A stretch of 64,000 nucleotides of DNA from Gari tellinella (GCA_922989275.2 OV277864.1:4774001-4838000); one strand, 5' to 3'. Shown: positions 20,258 through 30,532, counted from the stretch's first letter. Notes: generated by a model from the letters alone, not told the origin. Numbers and translations: made by a program.

Positions 20258-20841
20258 CAATGCAGAAGAAGTATTTCGCAATAAAACTGCTTACGTTAAG
20301 ACTATTAGTTCCTTTGCAAACAGTTTGGCGTCAGCTCATACACTGGGTTACATGTACCATGTGTCTGATCAGACTCCAAACTGTTTGCCACTCAAAATAA
20401 AAAATATATTCTCAATAGTCAATATACATGTATTATTATGTTCTACGTTTTATTGCAATGTACAATGCTCCCTCCCCACAACGGCCCTCTCAACAACGAT
20501 TCCCTCTTTACAACGACTTTTGTCGCAGTTCCCTAAAAAAGAAAATTAGGTCTAACATGCTCACAGCTGCAATGTAGTCTACATAAAAGTGTCGTTAGCT
20601 GTTTTTTCTCGAAGTTGCATAGTGGATATTTTGACATATATTTTAATGACGCATGACAAGCAGCTTGAATTCAGATCAGACGCCGCTTCTGATCTGAATT
20701 CATGATCTTTGCAAATGTCCCTCCCCATAGCGACTCCCTCCGAACAACACACACAATCTTTGTCTTCCCTTGCGTGGTTGTAGAGAGCGATATTGCGTAT
20801 TATTTGCGTTTAAACGGGAAAAAATAACGTCTGCTCCACTG
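20258..20841 (-). mobile_element. FamA host interrupted by FamC
   Basis: CAATGCAGAAGAAGTATTTC, then core CAGTTTGGCGTCAGCTCAT with CTGATCAGACTCC, then TTCTACGTTTTATTGCAATG up to the insertion. ATTTGCGTTTAAACGGGAAA and CTGCTCCACTG follow it. Confidence 0.75.
20463..20795 (-). mobile_element. FamC element nested in FamA
   Basis: CAATGCTCCCTCCCCACAAC at the left, GTTGTAGAGAGCGATATTG at the right. The core is CTTGAATTCAGATCAGACGC, mirrored as GCTTCTGATCTGAATTC with the loop lost. TA precedes the left end; the right TA is not intact. Confidence 0.78.
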
Positions 20842-20929
20842 TATGTTCATCCACGTTGTGACGTTCACCTCTTTACAATCCACAACGTGTCTCTCAAGAA
20901 CAGTAGTCAAATGGAGAAGCTCTTGTAAT

Positions 20930-21124
20930 GCTCCGTTTAAACGCAGACGAAAAAGAAACGCATTGCAACAAAACGTAGGAAATGCCAAACAGCTGACAAT
21001 TCTGATTATTTATTAAAAACATAATCTAGGAGGCAAAAAGTTCTTGGGTCCACACTGTTTGCAATAGCAATTATAGTTTAGCATAAAGGGGTTTATTGGG
21101 GAATGAATAACTTCTTCTTCACTG
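20930..21124 (+). mobile_element. FamA (A2) remnant
   Basis: CTCCGTTTAAACGCAGACG, AAACGCATTGCAACAAAACG, a collapsed core (GGCAAAAAGTTCTTGGGTCC, ACACTGTTTGC), then CTTCTTCTTCACTG. The left terminus is missing. Confidence 0.65.
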
Positions 21125-21126
21125 TA

Positions 21127-21371
21127 AGACATTTCATACTTTTCCAACAAATGCGTTATTTGGTCTCAACGATCACGCCTGTTGCAAACCGCTCGGATGC
21201 AGATCGAACCCCGAGAAATCCATCATCATGATCAGAATCATATTTGTTTGCGATTTAGATTTAAATAACATAACAACACTTTCTCAAAGCTGTTCTTTTT
21301 AGCCTTTTAATGCATGGTGTTATTGGTCAGGTCCATTTAAAATCTTAAATAATAACGTATTCTCCGCTTTC
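21127..21371 (-). mobile_element. FamA remnant, strongly degenerate
   Basis: TTTCCAACAAATGCG, TTGCAAACCGCTCGGATGC, then CGTATTCTCCGC at the end keep FamA order. Confidence 0.4.
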
Positions 21372-21539
21372 ATAAAATATCTGTGAGAAAGGGTTTTAAT
21401 TAAAGTGACACCTAGGAAATCATTTAGATAGTATTTCTACAGGAGAAAGACGGGTTGCATTTCTCTAGAAACGCGAGTATAGCATTAACAACCAATTAAC
21501 CTATATCTTGTTTCTTGTTTTAAAGAGAGATGGCCTCTT

Positions 21540-21612
21540 AAATCAGATTGAACGTTAAGAAAATCATGGCTTAGGGCGCATTTTTCTTTACTTTCAGCTT
21601 TCTTTAAGCTAC
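21540..21612. repeat. Degenerate FamD hairpin
   Basis: GGGCGCATTTTTCTTTACTT and TCAGCTTTCTTTAAGC keep one arm. The other arm is eroded. Confidence 0.4.
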
Positions 21613-22164
21613 ATGTACAATTTGCAAGGAAATGGGAACTATGTTACAAATTCATATATAAAATGAAATAATTGTCTTCGTTGCATAAATAAATTAAATG
21701 AGTACAAAGACTCATTTATTGAGCGATTGGCTACATGTACATGTAGCTCTGTTACTACAAACTTAATGTCGATTACACTACCGTTGGTAAACGATTGCTC
21801 CGGTTAAATGCCGAGTAACTCGGTGTCCTATCTGAATTCAAACTCTGAATTTGAAATAGTTGCAAACTTTTTTGAGAGGTTTATAATGGAACAACATTAA
21901 AAACAATGTATCTGAGTCCTTTTTTATCAGGGCCTGCACTATTTGTCATTTTACACTGTATTTCAAAACCATCTCTAGATAGTAAACAACTGACTTGACT
22001 TAATTCGCAACCGGAATTGTCCGATTCAAATCCTTAATGGTGCATAAGTTAAAAACCAATTAGTTTAAACATATTTCATTTAATATATACAAAGAAATAG
22101 TATTCGGCCACAAGTTCTCACACAATTAGATTCGGTCCTTCCCCTAAATATCAATAAATACTTA

Positions 22165-23000
22165 CCTACGTAGGCGGGACATAGGGCCGTCACCGCAATT
22201 CACCATCGAACCCGGTCTGTTGCCACTCTCTTACCCTCTGCCGACGACATGTTGACCTTAGAGAGTACAGTGTTCAGGGGCTCGTTTCATAAAACTTCGT
22301 ACGACAAAAACGATCGTAAGTCAAAACTTTAAAATACATTTAAATTCTGTCTTGTGACATCTCTTTGGAATCGTCTATTCAAGATAAATTTATAATATGA
22401 CTTACGACAACATTTTGTCGTACGAAGTTTTATGAAACGGGTCCCAGGGTTCTCCTCCAGGTGTGGAGCGGTCGACCTCTCTTTCGTCGTCCCTGGGTTT
22501 ATTTTCCAATCCATGGAGTGACGTGCTATGTTTGGCTGGTCCCTACGCAGAGTGTGTCCAATCCACCTCCATTTCCGCTGTTTGATAGCGTCTGTGATGA
22601 ATTTCTGATTGGTTTGATGCCATAATGCCCTGTTGAATATTTTATCCGGCCATCGGCCATCTGATATGAAGAATTTTGTCTAAGGCATGTGTTAATAAAC
22701 ACGTGTAGCTTGTAGCCCAGCTTCTTGGTGGGTCTCCAGGTGTCTGCTACATATAACAGTACTGTTTTGACATTGGAATCAAATAGCATGATCTTAGTTT
22801 TCAGGTGAATGTTCCTGTTCCTCAAGATTAGTTTGAGCATTGCAAAGGCGTGTCTTGCCTTGCCAATTCTGGTATTTATATCCTCTTTGCTGCCTTCTGT
22901 CTTGCTCACTACCTAGACATGTAAACTGGGTCAACTCCTTTTTGATCTGTTCCCCCAATTGTATGGGTGTTTCTTGAACAAGAAATAACAATAAGTACCA
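22165..23000 (-). pseudogene. LINE (non-LTR) reverse transcriptase C-terminal remnant, split by FamF
   Basis: Read on the minus strand, the sequence is the C-terminal end of a non-LTR retrotransposon polymerase. From 22909 the frame gives EDINTRIGKARHAFAMLK and VKTVLLYVADTWR. A frameshift then leads to KWRWIGHTLRRDQPN and, near 22520-22450, DWKINPG with a TWRR-like stretch. At 22445 FamF interrupts it. On the far side, near 22270-22190, reading resumes with MSSAEGKRVATDRVRW and ALCP, which belongs directly after TWRR in this protein class. The order of these motifs is the basis of the call, from family knowledge. Frameshifts and an in-frame stop show it is dead. The 5' part of the element is absent. 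The exact LINE clade is not assigned. Confidence 0.82.
22277..22445 (+). mobile_element. FamF MITE inserted in the LINE
   Basis: GGGGCTCGTTTCATAAAACT to GTTTTATGAAACGGGTCCC. The internal region is shorter than in 6302-6546. LINE protein similarity continues on both sides. Confidence 0.85.
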
Positions 23001-23083
23001 GCGTAAAAATAATGCCACATGTACATAACATAGTCGACCTTGGTAATTGTTTAATACACGAATATTCTTCGCATTAACGCAAG

Positions 23084-23174
23084 CTTACCCGGCGTCTGAT
23101 CATGCTGCAAACTGTATGCAAAGGACACATGATTTTCGCGTTCCTTTGGAAATAATAAAGTATTTTCCATTGTA
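23084..23174 (+). mobile_element. FamA right-half fragment
   Basis: TTACCCGGCGTCTGATCATG, AACTGTATGC, then TATTTTCCATTG. Confidence 0.55.
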
Positions 23175-23349
23175 ACCAGGCATTTTATAAAACTATATGG
23201 CCTATAAGGCTGTTAGTCAACAAAGAAAAATGCTGCCGATACTTTGGTCAGATGAAAAATGCATTGTGTCCTATAAGTCTACATGCATGTAATTACATGT
23301 ATATTCATATCAAACTTAGTTCGTTTGTAATGTCATATACATGTACATA

Positions 23350-23575
23350 CAGCTGAGAAGACGTTATTAATTCCGGTTTACCGCAAACGAAACGCAAACA
23401 CATTGCAATAAAATGTAGAAAATTGCAACCTGTTGACACTTCTGACTATCTATTTCAATATGAGTGGCAAACAGTTTTGAGCCTGGTCAGATGCCGGGTT
23501 ATAATTAAAGTTTAATGGAAATAATAGTTTTAGCATAAACGCGTATATTGGGAAAGAATAACGTCTTCCAGACTG
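23350..23575 (+). mobile_element. FamA (A2) element with right core arm lost
   Basis: CAGCTGAGAAGACGTTATTA to CTTCCAGACTG, TA both sides. After GCCTGGTCAGATGCCGGGTT the mirrored arm is missing and TTTAATGGAAATAATAG follows. Confidence 0.8.
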
Positions 23576-23809
23576 TACAGCGAGGAAACCACTACTCATT
23601 CCAGTCTAAATGAAACAAAACTGAAAGACAATGTGGAAAAATGGAGAAAATACAATTGGAGAGCACTGACTTTTTATATTTATATATATACAATTATGAT
23701 CAATAACAGTTTGAAAGTTGAAAGTTTCAAAGTTTGGAGCCTGATAAAGTGTCGAATTAATAAGCGAATGATATTAACTATTTACATGCTAACGGCGGAT
23801 TCATGTGCC

Positions 23810-23960
23810 ACAGTGATAACATTTGCAAATCGCGGCGTCTCATCAGGATCCAAACTGTTTGACATTCTTACCCTGTTTTGAAAAGAAATTTTGACAATTC
23901 TATTTTAAGAACAGTAGCAGACGACAATTGTTGCAGACGGAAAAATATCCATCGGTTGAT
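23810..23960. mobile_element. FamB right-half fragment
   Basis: GCGGCGTCTCATCAGGATCC, CAAACTGTTTGACATTC, then AGCAGACGACAATTGTTGCA. Confidence 0.5.
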
Positions 23961-24041
23961 AAAACCTATTTGCACTGGAATATAGCAGATGTGCTGTTAT
24001 AGCAAGGCGCGTATAATACAGACTATATATTACCACTTTAA

Positions 24042-24246
24042 CCCTTTGCCTGCTGGTCGCGACTTTATTGATCTTTGCAAACAGTTTAGATCCAGATCAG
24101 ACGCCGCGTAAGGCGGCGTCTGATCTGGATCCAAACTGTTTGACACTCGTCTTTGGGTTTATTTACTTAAAACATGTATATATCTAAATTTAACAAACTT
24201 TGCAGACGACATTTTCAAAGCAGACGACATCACCGCAAGATAAGGG
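24042..24246 (-). mobile_element. B3 element, complete
   Basis: TTAA on both sides (24038-24041, 24247-24250). Ends are CCCTTTGCCTGCTGGTCGCG and CACCGCAAGATAAGGG. The palindrome is near perfect, with one loop-side change (CGTAAGG). This is the reference copy for B3. Confidence 0.93.
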
Positions 24247-24389
24247 TTAAGATGTTAAGTGAGTATAACCCGGAAAACTTCTACTAATAACGTAAATGAA
24301 ATAAGACTTTAATTCAGCCTGTTCTTAAGTGTTTCCTCAATTAAGGCTTGGACGACTGCTTAAGTATTTCGTTGCAGTTAAATAGTCTG

Positions 24390-24500
24390 CATAAAAATGC
24401 CGTCTGCTCATTTTGTCAAATAAAGTTATATTCTTTTTCAATTTGTCGAAATCGGAAGACGGCGTGGATCCAAACATTTTGCAAATACACGTCAATTCGG
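24390..24500 (+). mobile_element. B3 remnant with collapsed core
   Basis: GTCTGCATAAAAATGCCGTC, then GACGGCGTGGATCCAAACAT and TTTGCAAATAC. Confidence 0.45.
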
Positions 24501-24937
24501 GATCGGGTTTGAACAGGTTTATGCTATACCTCATGCAGATTCGTACATGTAAGCACTAGTTACGATATCAAATCTGTTGTACTTGATAATCAAATCGCTG
24601 ACGGCTCTTTAGAATTGTAACTTTGATTACACATAATAGGAACGTTAACGGTCTTGTTAATGGCGTTTTACACAGCAACTTCCTAATGGTTTAATGGCTT
24701 TTAAATAATTGGCAATTTAAATGATAGTGTTTCAAGGATATATTTTCTAGTGTCTTAATTAAGTGTTCCTACAGAAAGCCGGAAAAACGTTATTCACAAT
24801 TAACGGTGCACAAAATTGACTGGAGTCGGTTAAAACTGACGCATCTATACATGTATGTACGTAACATCATCAACTGCGTAATTTCGTCGAACATGTAATT
24901 CAAGATTTCGTCTATTTGAAGTTCAATGATTTCGCTG

Positions 24938-25110
24938 CCATGTTCAGACGCCGCGTAGGGTGGTATTTCATCAGGATCCAAACTATTTGACTAACTTAGC
25001 AATGTTTCATAAGTTCAGAAACATACAAAGTTTTACATGTACATGTACATGTAAATATAATAAATAATAGCAGATGTAAATTTGAAGTAGACGATATCAC
25101 GACAGTGAAT
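24938..25110. mobile_element. FamB remnant
   Basis: GTTCAGACGCCGCGTAGGG, ATCAGGATCCAAACTATTTG, then AAGTAGACGATATCACGACA. Confidence 0.5.
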
Positions 25111-25133
25111 GTGCTAGACGGAGTTTTTATCCT

Positions 25134-25380
25134 ACAGTGGAGAAAACGTTATTCTTTTCCATTTAAACGCAAACGAAACGCAAACGCAAAGCAACAAAAC
25201 AGAGAAAAAGACAACATTTCGACAATTCTGACTATTCATGTAAATCTTAGAGGCAACAGTTTGGAGCCCGATCAGCCGCCGGGTTACCCGGCGTCTGATT
25301 GGGCTCGAAACTGTTTGCAATGGAAATAATAGTTTTAGCGTAATCGCGTTTATTAGGAAAGAATAACGTTTTCTCCATCA
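25134..25380 (+). mobile_element. FamA (A2) element
   Basis: CAGTGGAGAAAACGTTATTC to GTTTTCTCCATC. The core GGAGCCCGATCAGCCGCCGG mirrors to CGGCGTCTGATTGGGCTC. Confidence 0.9.
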
Positions 25381-25489
25381 TAACTGCAGCGAAACGATTA
25401 ATAAAAACAAAACGTGGTCTGGAATGAAACGTTATCCTCTCCTGTGTCAACGACGTTGAATACACTGAACGATAAGCCCCATTCAAGTA

Positions 25490-25970
25490 CAGTGAAGATT
25501 ATTTTCCCCCGCTTAAACGCAATCACAACGCAATAAAATATAGAAAATGACATATCTCTGATACAGTACTGAATCTTATTAAATTAACAATTTTTGCGAT
25601 TCGATGGCAAAGTACTAACTCTACCCTCGGGTAAGTTTTCTTGAATGGTGTATCTCACAAATGTTCGCAAATATGCCGTCGTTATTTTTTTCGATTCCAT
25701 TTTTGTCACAACCGCTTCGGAAAATTCGCGTAAAAATAGTCAAACGTAGGATTTGTTTTTTGAAGCGCGCGATTCGATGGCAATTCGATGGCAATTTGCT
25801 TGCGATTATCAATTTAATTTAATAAGGTTCAGTACTGTTTTTCCGACCCTTCATGTAATCTAATTTGGAAACAGGTTGTCCGGCGTCTTACCTGGCTCTA
25901 AACCGTTTGCACTGGAAACATTGTTTAATTATAAAATCGTTTGTTAGGAGCGAATAACGTCTTCCATTCT
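25490..25970 (+). mobile_element. FamA (A2) host interrupted by FamO
   Basis: CAGTGAAGATTATTTTCCCC and AAATATAGAAAATGACATA precede the insertion. A half core (GTCCGGCGTCTTACCTGGCT) and ATCGTTTGTTAGGAGCGAAT follow. Confidence 0.7.
25564..25837 (-). mobile_element. FamO element nested in FamA
   Basis: 274 bp; termini CAGTACTGAATCTTATTAAA and complement, preceded by TA. It carries repeats of GATTCGATGGCAA and, on the minus strand, a short frame GIFANICEIHHSRKL shared with the copy at 52.9 kb. Confidence 0.85.
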
Positions 25971-25994
25971 TTTATAAACTAATTAGTGTACCTT

Positions 25995-26160
25995 GTCAAT
26001 ACTCTTGCACCAGACCAATTCCCGGATAACACGGTGTCGAATTAGGCTCCAAACTGTTTGTCACTCAAATGGAAAATAATAGTTGAACCTGTCAAAATAT
26101 TGTTATCGTTTTCTACATTTTATTGGTTTTCGTTTAGCTTGCTTTAAACCAAATAAAGTA
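25995..26160 (-). mobile_element. FamA remnant
   Basis: AATTCCCGGATAACACGGTG, AGGCTCCAAACTGTTTGTCA, CGTTTTCTACATTTTATTGG. Confidence 0.5.
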
Positions 26161-26584
26161 TGTATTGCAAATAAGTGACAACTAACAGCAAGTTGAAATT
26201 TAAGCAGAACGCGTCAGAATGTTTCAGGAAAATACCAACCTGAACAATGACACCAAGATATGGGGGCGAGGCTACATATTCGGATCAACATATTTATCTA
26301 TAATTGTATCACTTACCTAATGGACAGTCAGTAGACATTACAGAAAATCTCGTGCGTTTGATGATGATGACATGGCTTCCATCATGTGTGCTTTGCTTCA
26401 TATTTATGTTACATGATGTCGTCTAGAAGTCCATACAAAAGAAGAAAAAAAACATCCCTGAGGATATAGCATTGCAATGAAAAGTATTGTATAATAAACT
26501 CTCTTTATTCCGACCATAAGATTCCAAATACAAAGAAAGGCATATCCATGTATCGTATGGTTTGGGTTTGAGAAGTAAACAAAT
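26161..26584. other. No recognisable feature
   Basis: No repeat family or coding homology seen. Confidence 0.4.
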
Positions 26585-27345
26585 ATGTAAAAGAGAGTCC
26601 GATTACATAAGGGAAAGGGGTAAACTTAAGAGTTAGTTGAGAAGGAGAGGCTATATCGGTAGGACGATAGAAAGTCAGTTAGTAAGAGTTGATAAACTTG
26701 ATAGATCAGATACTCTGCTAAAGCACCAATCAGATAATAGTAGAATGAATAGGGTTCCTTTACATGTAGTTCTGACGTATTCAAATATACTGCCCAACAT
26801 ACATGACATTGTAAAATGCACTCAAAAGTTTTACACCAATCTGAGAGACTGTAAGAAGTATTTCAGGAAATACCTATTGTAGCATTCGGGCGTGATAAAA
26901 ATCTGTGACATACTGGTACATTCTACGACTAACCGCATTGTTACATGTAAAGCTAATAGTGTGGATTGTTCACAAGAATGTGCTACTTGTATTATTCGTG
27001 AAATGTCAAGTGTTAGAGACACAAATGAACAATCAATGTTCAGGGTGTCTACTAATACATTTATTAACTGTAGGGAGAGAATTGTCGTGTATGCAATAAG
27101 AAGCAATAACTGTGATAGGGTGGTGTATGGTGGCGAGACTGAGAGAGAATTCAGGGAGTGAATGATAGAACATTTGCGTGATTTAAGGCATGAGACAGAG
27201 AAGCCAATTAATAGGCATTTTGGAGTCGGACGACATAGTAGTGATGACGTTAGGTTTGCAGATTTGAAGCGGCAGTTGAATGGAAGCAGAATTGAAAGAC
27301 ACATTTATGAAACTGATTGGATTTGAAATCTGAGAATGTACAAAC
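26585..27345 (+). pseudogene. Penelope-like element C-terminal remnant with GIY-YIG nuclease
   Basis: The plus strand encodes, across two frames broken by stops, the tail of a reverse transcriptase joined to a GIY-YIG endonuclease. First comes RRRGYIGRTIESQL, then RVPLHVVLTYSNILPNIHDI, the linker typical of these proteins (26637-26879). A stop at 26880 interrupts. From 26892 follow ICDILVHSTTN, the cysteine pair CSQECATC, and VVYAI...CDRVVYGGETERE, which fits the GIY and YIG strands; the usual Y-V-G-E-T has become Y-G-G-E-T. After a stop at 27159 come IEHLRDLRHETEKPINRHF and RIERHIYETDWI, matching the rest of the nuclease fold. This RT plus GIY-YIG layout is known from Penelope-like retroelements. 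The RT palm is missing and the copy is dead. Confidence 0.78.
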
Positions 27346-27700
27346 CATTAGGTTGTAACGTCAATGAGGATAATGCGCTTATTCATGCATGACGACGTTG
27401 CACACATGACGTCATATGATGATGTCATGATAATGGCCTCATGACAACGAAAATAACAAACAATGTTGCCGTGACGTTAAATGAACAATATTCTATTGAT
27501 TTTATGGCTGAATGCATGTAACAAAAATGTGACTTGTGATTTGACATGATTTTCTTTGAAAAAGGCCCTTAGAGATCGAACTATTAGAAAAGAACTGTTT
27601 ATGTATTACTAGTATTAGATAATGTTATATTAATTACAATGTTTTAGGTGTTTATGACAGGTGGTATTACAGCAAGGTAACGTGAAACTTCAATCTTGCT
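27346..27700. other. No gene; cluster of TGACGTCA-like motifs
   Basis: CATGACGTCATATGATGATG at about 27408 and other TGACGT matches lie within 130 bp. Otherwise featureless. Confidence 0.35.
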
Positions 27701-27704
27701 TTAA

Positions 27705-27945
27705 CCAATTACACTTCAGCATGTGTGTAGCTTTGAAGATTGGTGACCATTTAAAGCAGGTTGAAAGTAATGCAGAATGAAACTTAGCGCATTCTGCTTT
27801 ACTATCAACATGTTTTAAGGTACAAACTGCCAGGATTTAGAAAATATTGTTTACGGTTCATATTCATGACTGCATAAATTGGAACTAATTTCTTTAGTGG
27901 ATGATTAAATTACAGGCGAAAACTGCGTATTTATTGGGTACTGCA
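27705..27945 (+). mobile_element. FamD element, complete
   Basis: TTAA at 27701-27704 and 27946-27949. The left end CCAATTACACTTCAGC matches reversed FamD ends at 31.1 kb. The hairpin at 27751-27818 has mismatched centres (AATGAAACTTAGCGCATT). Confidence 0.7.
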
Positions 27946-27949
27946 TTAA

Positions 27950-28766
27950 TATGCAATTTGAATTTTATACCATCAATTAGCCCTCCTTTAATTGGTCGTA
28001 TTAGAGAGGCTATATAACATGACTTCTACAATTTTCAGTGAACCTTTACTTCAGATCTGGTTCTTACTAGTTTTAAAACATCTTCCATACGGCGGAGAGA
28101 TACCGACCAAGTTAGGATCTTCTTTCAGATTATCCGTTTGGGTATCTCGAAACCCCTATTTAAGGTCGCAGACAGTTCAATTAAAATCAAATTGCGATAA
28201 AAAAAATTAAATGCCGTTTTTAAGGGAGATTATCATATTACGCTCCGTCATTAAAGCTGTACGCTTTCTCTCCCTTCTCCGAGTGAGTGGTGTTCTATTT
28301 ATAGATTAGACAAGGTGTCTTCTAGCTACGGTTTGAAATTGACAATTTCAAACAATTTGTTTACCAGAATTACAAACGAAAGTTTGCCACAGATAGCGGT
28401 GTGTGTACACTCTGTGTAATCGCATTTCAGCGTTGCTATTCGCGTTGCTATGTGTAAAGCATGTACAACAACAAGCGCCACCTAATTGTTTAAATATGCT
28501 TTGATAATGGATATTCAGATTGAAATGTTTGTTTTAGTTTCTTACGAGCGTTCTTAAAGCACAGCTAGAACGTTTACTGGGTAAATCCTTGAATTTGTAA
28601 TTCAATTACAGTACATGTAGTTAGGACTACTTTAAACTGGAATGCCTATTACATCGATATATCATCTATCAAACTTATTTGGCCGGTATATGATATATGC
28701 ATATACATGAAAACAAATCTGGTCAAACTACACATTAAATGGACAGGACAGAAAATATAAATATAA
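27950..28766. other. Repeat-free stretch, no gene recognised
   Basis: No element ends seen. A 72-codon frame at 27992 has no recognisable domain. Confidence 0.4.
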
Positions 28767-28924
28767 GGAATAAACAACATCTTTTTGCCGCTCACGACGG
28801 TATGAATACATTAGCTATGGGGATAAATTTATCGTAAACGCCCTTCGGGCGCTTACGAAATTTTCCCCCTATGAAGCTAATGTATTCATACCGTCATGAA
28901 CGTAAAAAAGATGTTGTTTATTCC
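28767..28924. mobile_element. 158-bp near-perfect hairpin element
   Basis: Arms GGAATAAACAACATCTTTTT and complement extend about 75 bp each, with few mismatches, around CGCCCTTCGGGCG. TATA-like bases flank both ends. A foldback MITE, single copy here. Confidence 0.8.
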
Positions 28925-28984
28925 TATAGTGTATGTCGAAAACCATGTATCATGTTTTCTATAACTACACATTGCTACACTTCA

Positions 28985-29130
28985 TTGTCAAATTAAACAG
29001 TTTGAACACCAGTCATCCGTATATGCTCCCTTTGCAAACAGTGTACATATGAATAAAACCATTGTACAGGAGCCACCTGATCAGGATCTGCACTGCTTGT
29101 CATGTAACAATACATTGCCTAAACAACTCT
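28985..29130 (+). mobile_element. FamQ remnant (diverged core element)
   Basis: CCCTTTGCAAACAGTGTACA and CACCTGATCAGGATCTGCAC recur at 34.5 kb in the same order. The arms resemble the FamB core without the GACGCCG segment. Confidence 0.45.
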
Positions 29131-29208
29131 ATTAGTAATAATAATGAACTACACTACAAAGGAAACTGGAATGTCGATTTGAAGTATCAGGGGGGAGGGG
29201 TTTGTATA

Positions 29209-29562
29209 CAGCGCTCCTTTCTACAACGACACCCAATGGGAGACTATATTATGTGCATTGTTCGGAGGAAGTCGTTATAGAGAGGGAAATTGGCTACATT
29301 TGCAAACAGCTTGAATCCAGACCAGACGCCGCGTAAGGCGGCGTCTGATCTGGAGTCAAGCTGTTTGTCACTCGTCATTAAGGTTTTTTCTGTCAAAATG
29401 TCCAATATGAGACTATGAGAAAAACAGCAGACGACACTTTTAAGCAGACGATATTGCAGCAGTAAAAGTGTTAGAAACAACTGTCGTGTTAAATGGAACT
29501 GAGGCAAGGGTCACTAAGGAGGGATTTGTTGTTGAGAGGGCCGTTGTAGGGAAGGAGCACTG
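29209..29562 (+). mobile_element. FamC element, complete
   Basis: 354 bp between TA and TA. CAGCGCTCCTTTCTACAACG to GTAGGGAAGGAGCACTG. The core is CTTGAATCCAGACCAGACGC with near-perfect mirror. The right half has AGCAGACGACACTTTTAAGC. Confidence 0.92.
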
Positions 29563-30189
29563 TATATGTAAATCTTAAGCTCCTTGAATTATATCCAATA
29601 TTGAAATATTTGCAATATAAATTCTACAAGCATTCTCAAAATTGAGTTCCTAATGTAAAATTCTGAATCATTCCAAAGCAAAGGCAAACTCAAACTCTTC
29701 TAATTTAAAAACTCATTTTTCTGTTGTTTCCTACCAGACTAAGTGACTCTTCTAAAATGCTAATCTCATTTGTAGAGCTTTAATTTTAGTAAAAAGAAAT
29801 CAATTCAAGAATGGAACTCAAGTGTGAGCAATGCAACGTGCCTTATTAAGAGAAATTCAAAACAATTGTTTCTAGAATAAATCGATCTAAAACTGTGAAG
29901 ATTATCCATTTGTTTAAATGTAACCTATAATGCAAATATTTGTTAAAGGCATATATCTGGCTCAGTAGGATGTACATTGAACTGTATATTGTGTTAGGGT
30001 CTAGTAGGGTCCCAAAATACTAGATACACAATTGTTACATCATATTACCCAAATGCACCCAGATGCATCATTGTCTAGGGTACTATGTATTATCAAAGGT
30101 AGACAAGGAATCTATAGCTGATTAATTTCAACACTGTGATTGTTTTATACATAATCACTCAGTTTTGTTCCAGCTCATGTGCTTTGTAA
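29563..30189. other. No recognisable feature
   Basis: AT-rich, no element ends or coding homology. Confidence 0.4.
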
Positions 30190-30292
30190 TTGGGAACCAG
30201 TTTGGATATAGATCAGATGCGACATTATTCCGAATCTAATATGGATCCAAACTGTTGACAAATAACATTCAACTCACAATCAACAGTACAAG
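30190..30292 (-). mobile_element. B2/B3 remnant
   Basis: CCAGTTTGGATATAGATCAG with CTAATATGGATCCAAACTGT, ending CAGTACAAGGG before TTAA. Confidence 0.5.
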
Positions 30293-30412
30293 GGTTAATT
30301 GCACTGATATCGTCCCCTAGAATGGTCAACATCTATCAATTAGTACCCTGCTGTGATAATTGGCTTGCAATACGTATACCCTGATCTTATCTCCAAGTAC
30401 AAGCTGTGTTGG

Positions 30413-30424
30413 GGGGGGGGGGGG
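30413..30424 (+). repeat. Poly-G run
   Basis: Twelve or so consecutive G in AT-rich surroundings. Confidence 0.9.
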
Positions 30425-30532
30425 TAATGCTATGAAAGACTTGATATAACCCTTTAAGTGTGTACTCTGTGTGTTTACATATACTCTCAGCTTTGGTCAT
30501 GTGTACATGTACCATTGCGCTATTTAATACAA

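Noticed and set aside
26831..27304. A 157-codon open frame on the minus strand
   Set aside because: It is antisense to the Penelope-like GIY-YIG remnant, whose motifs read on the plus strand.
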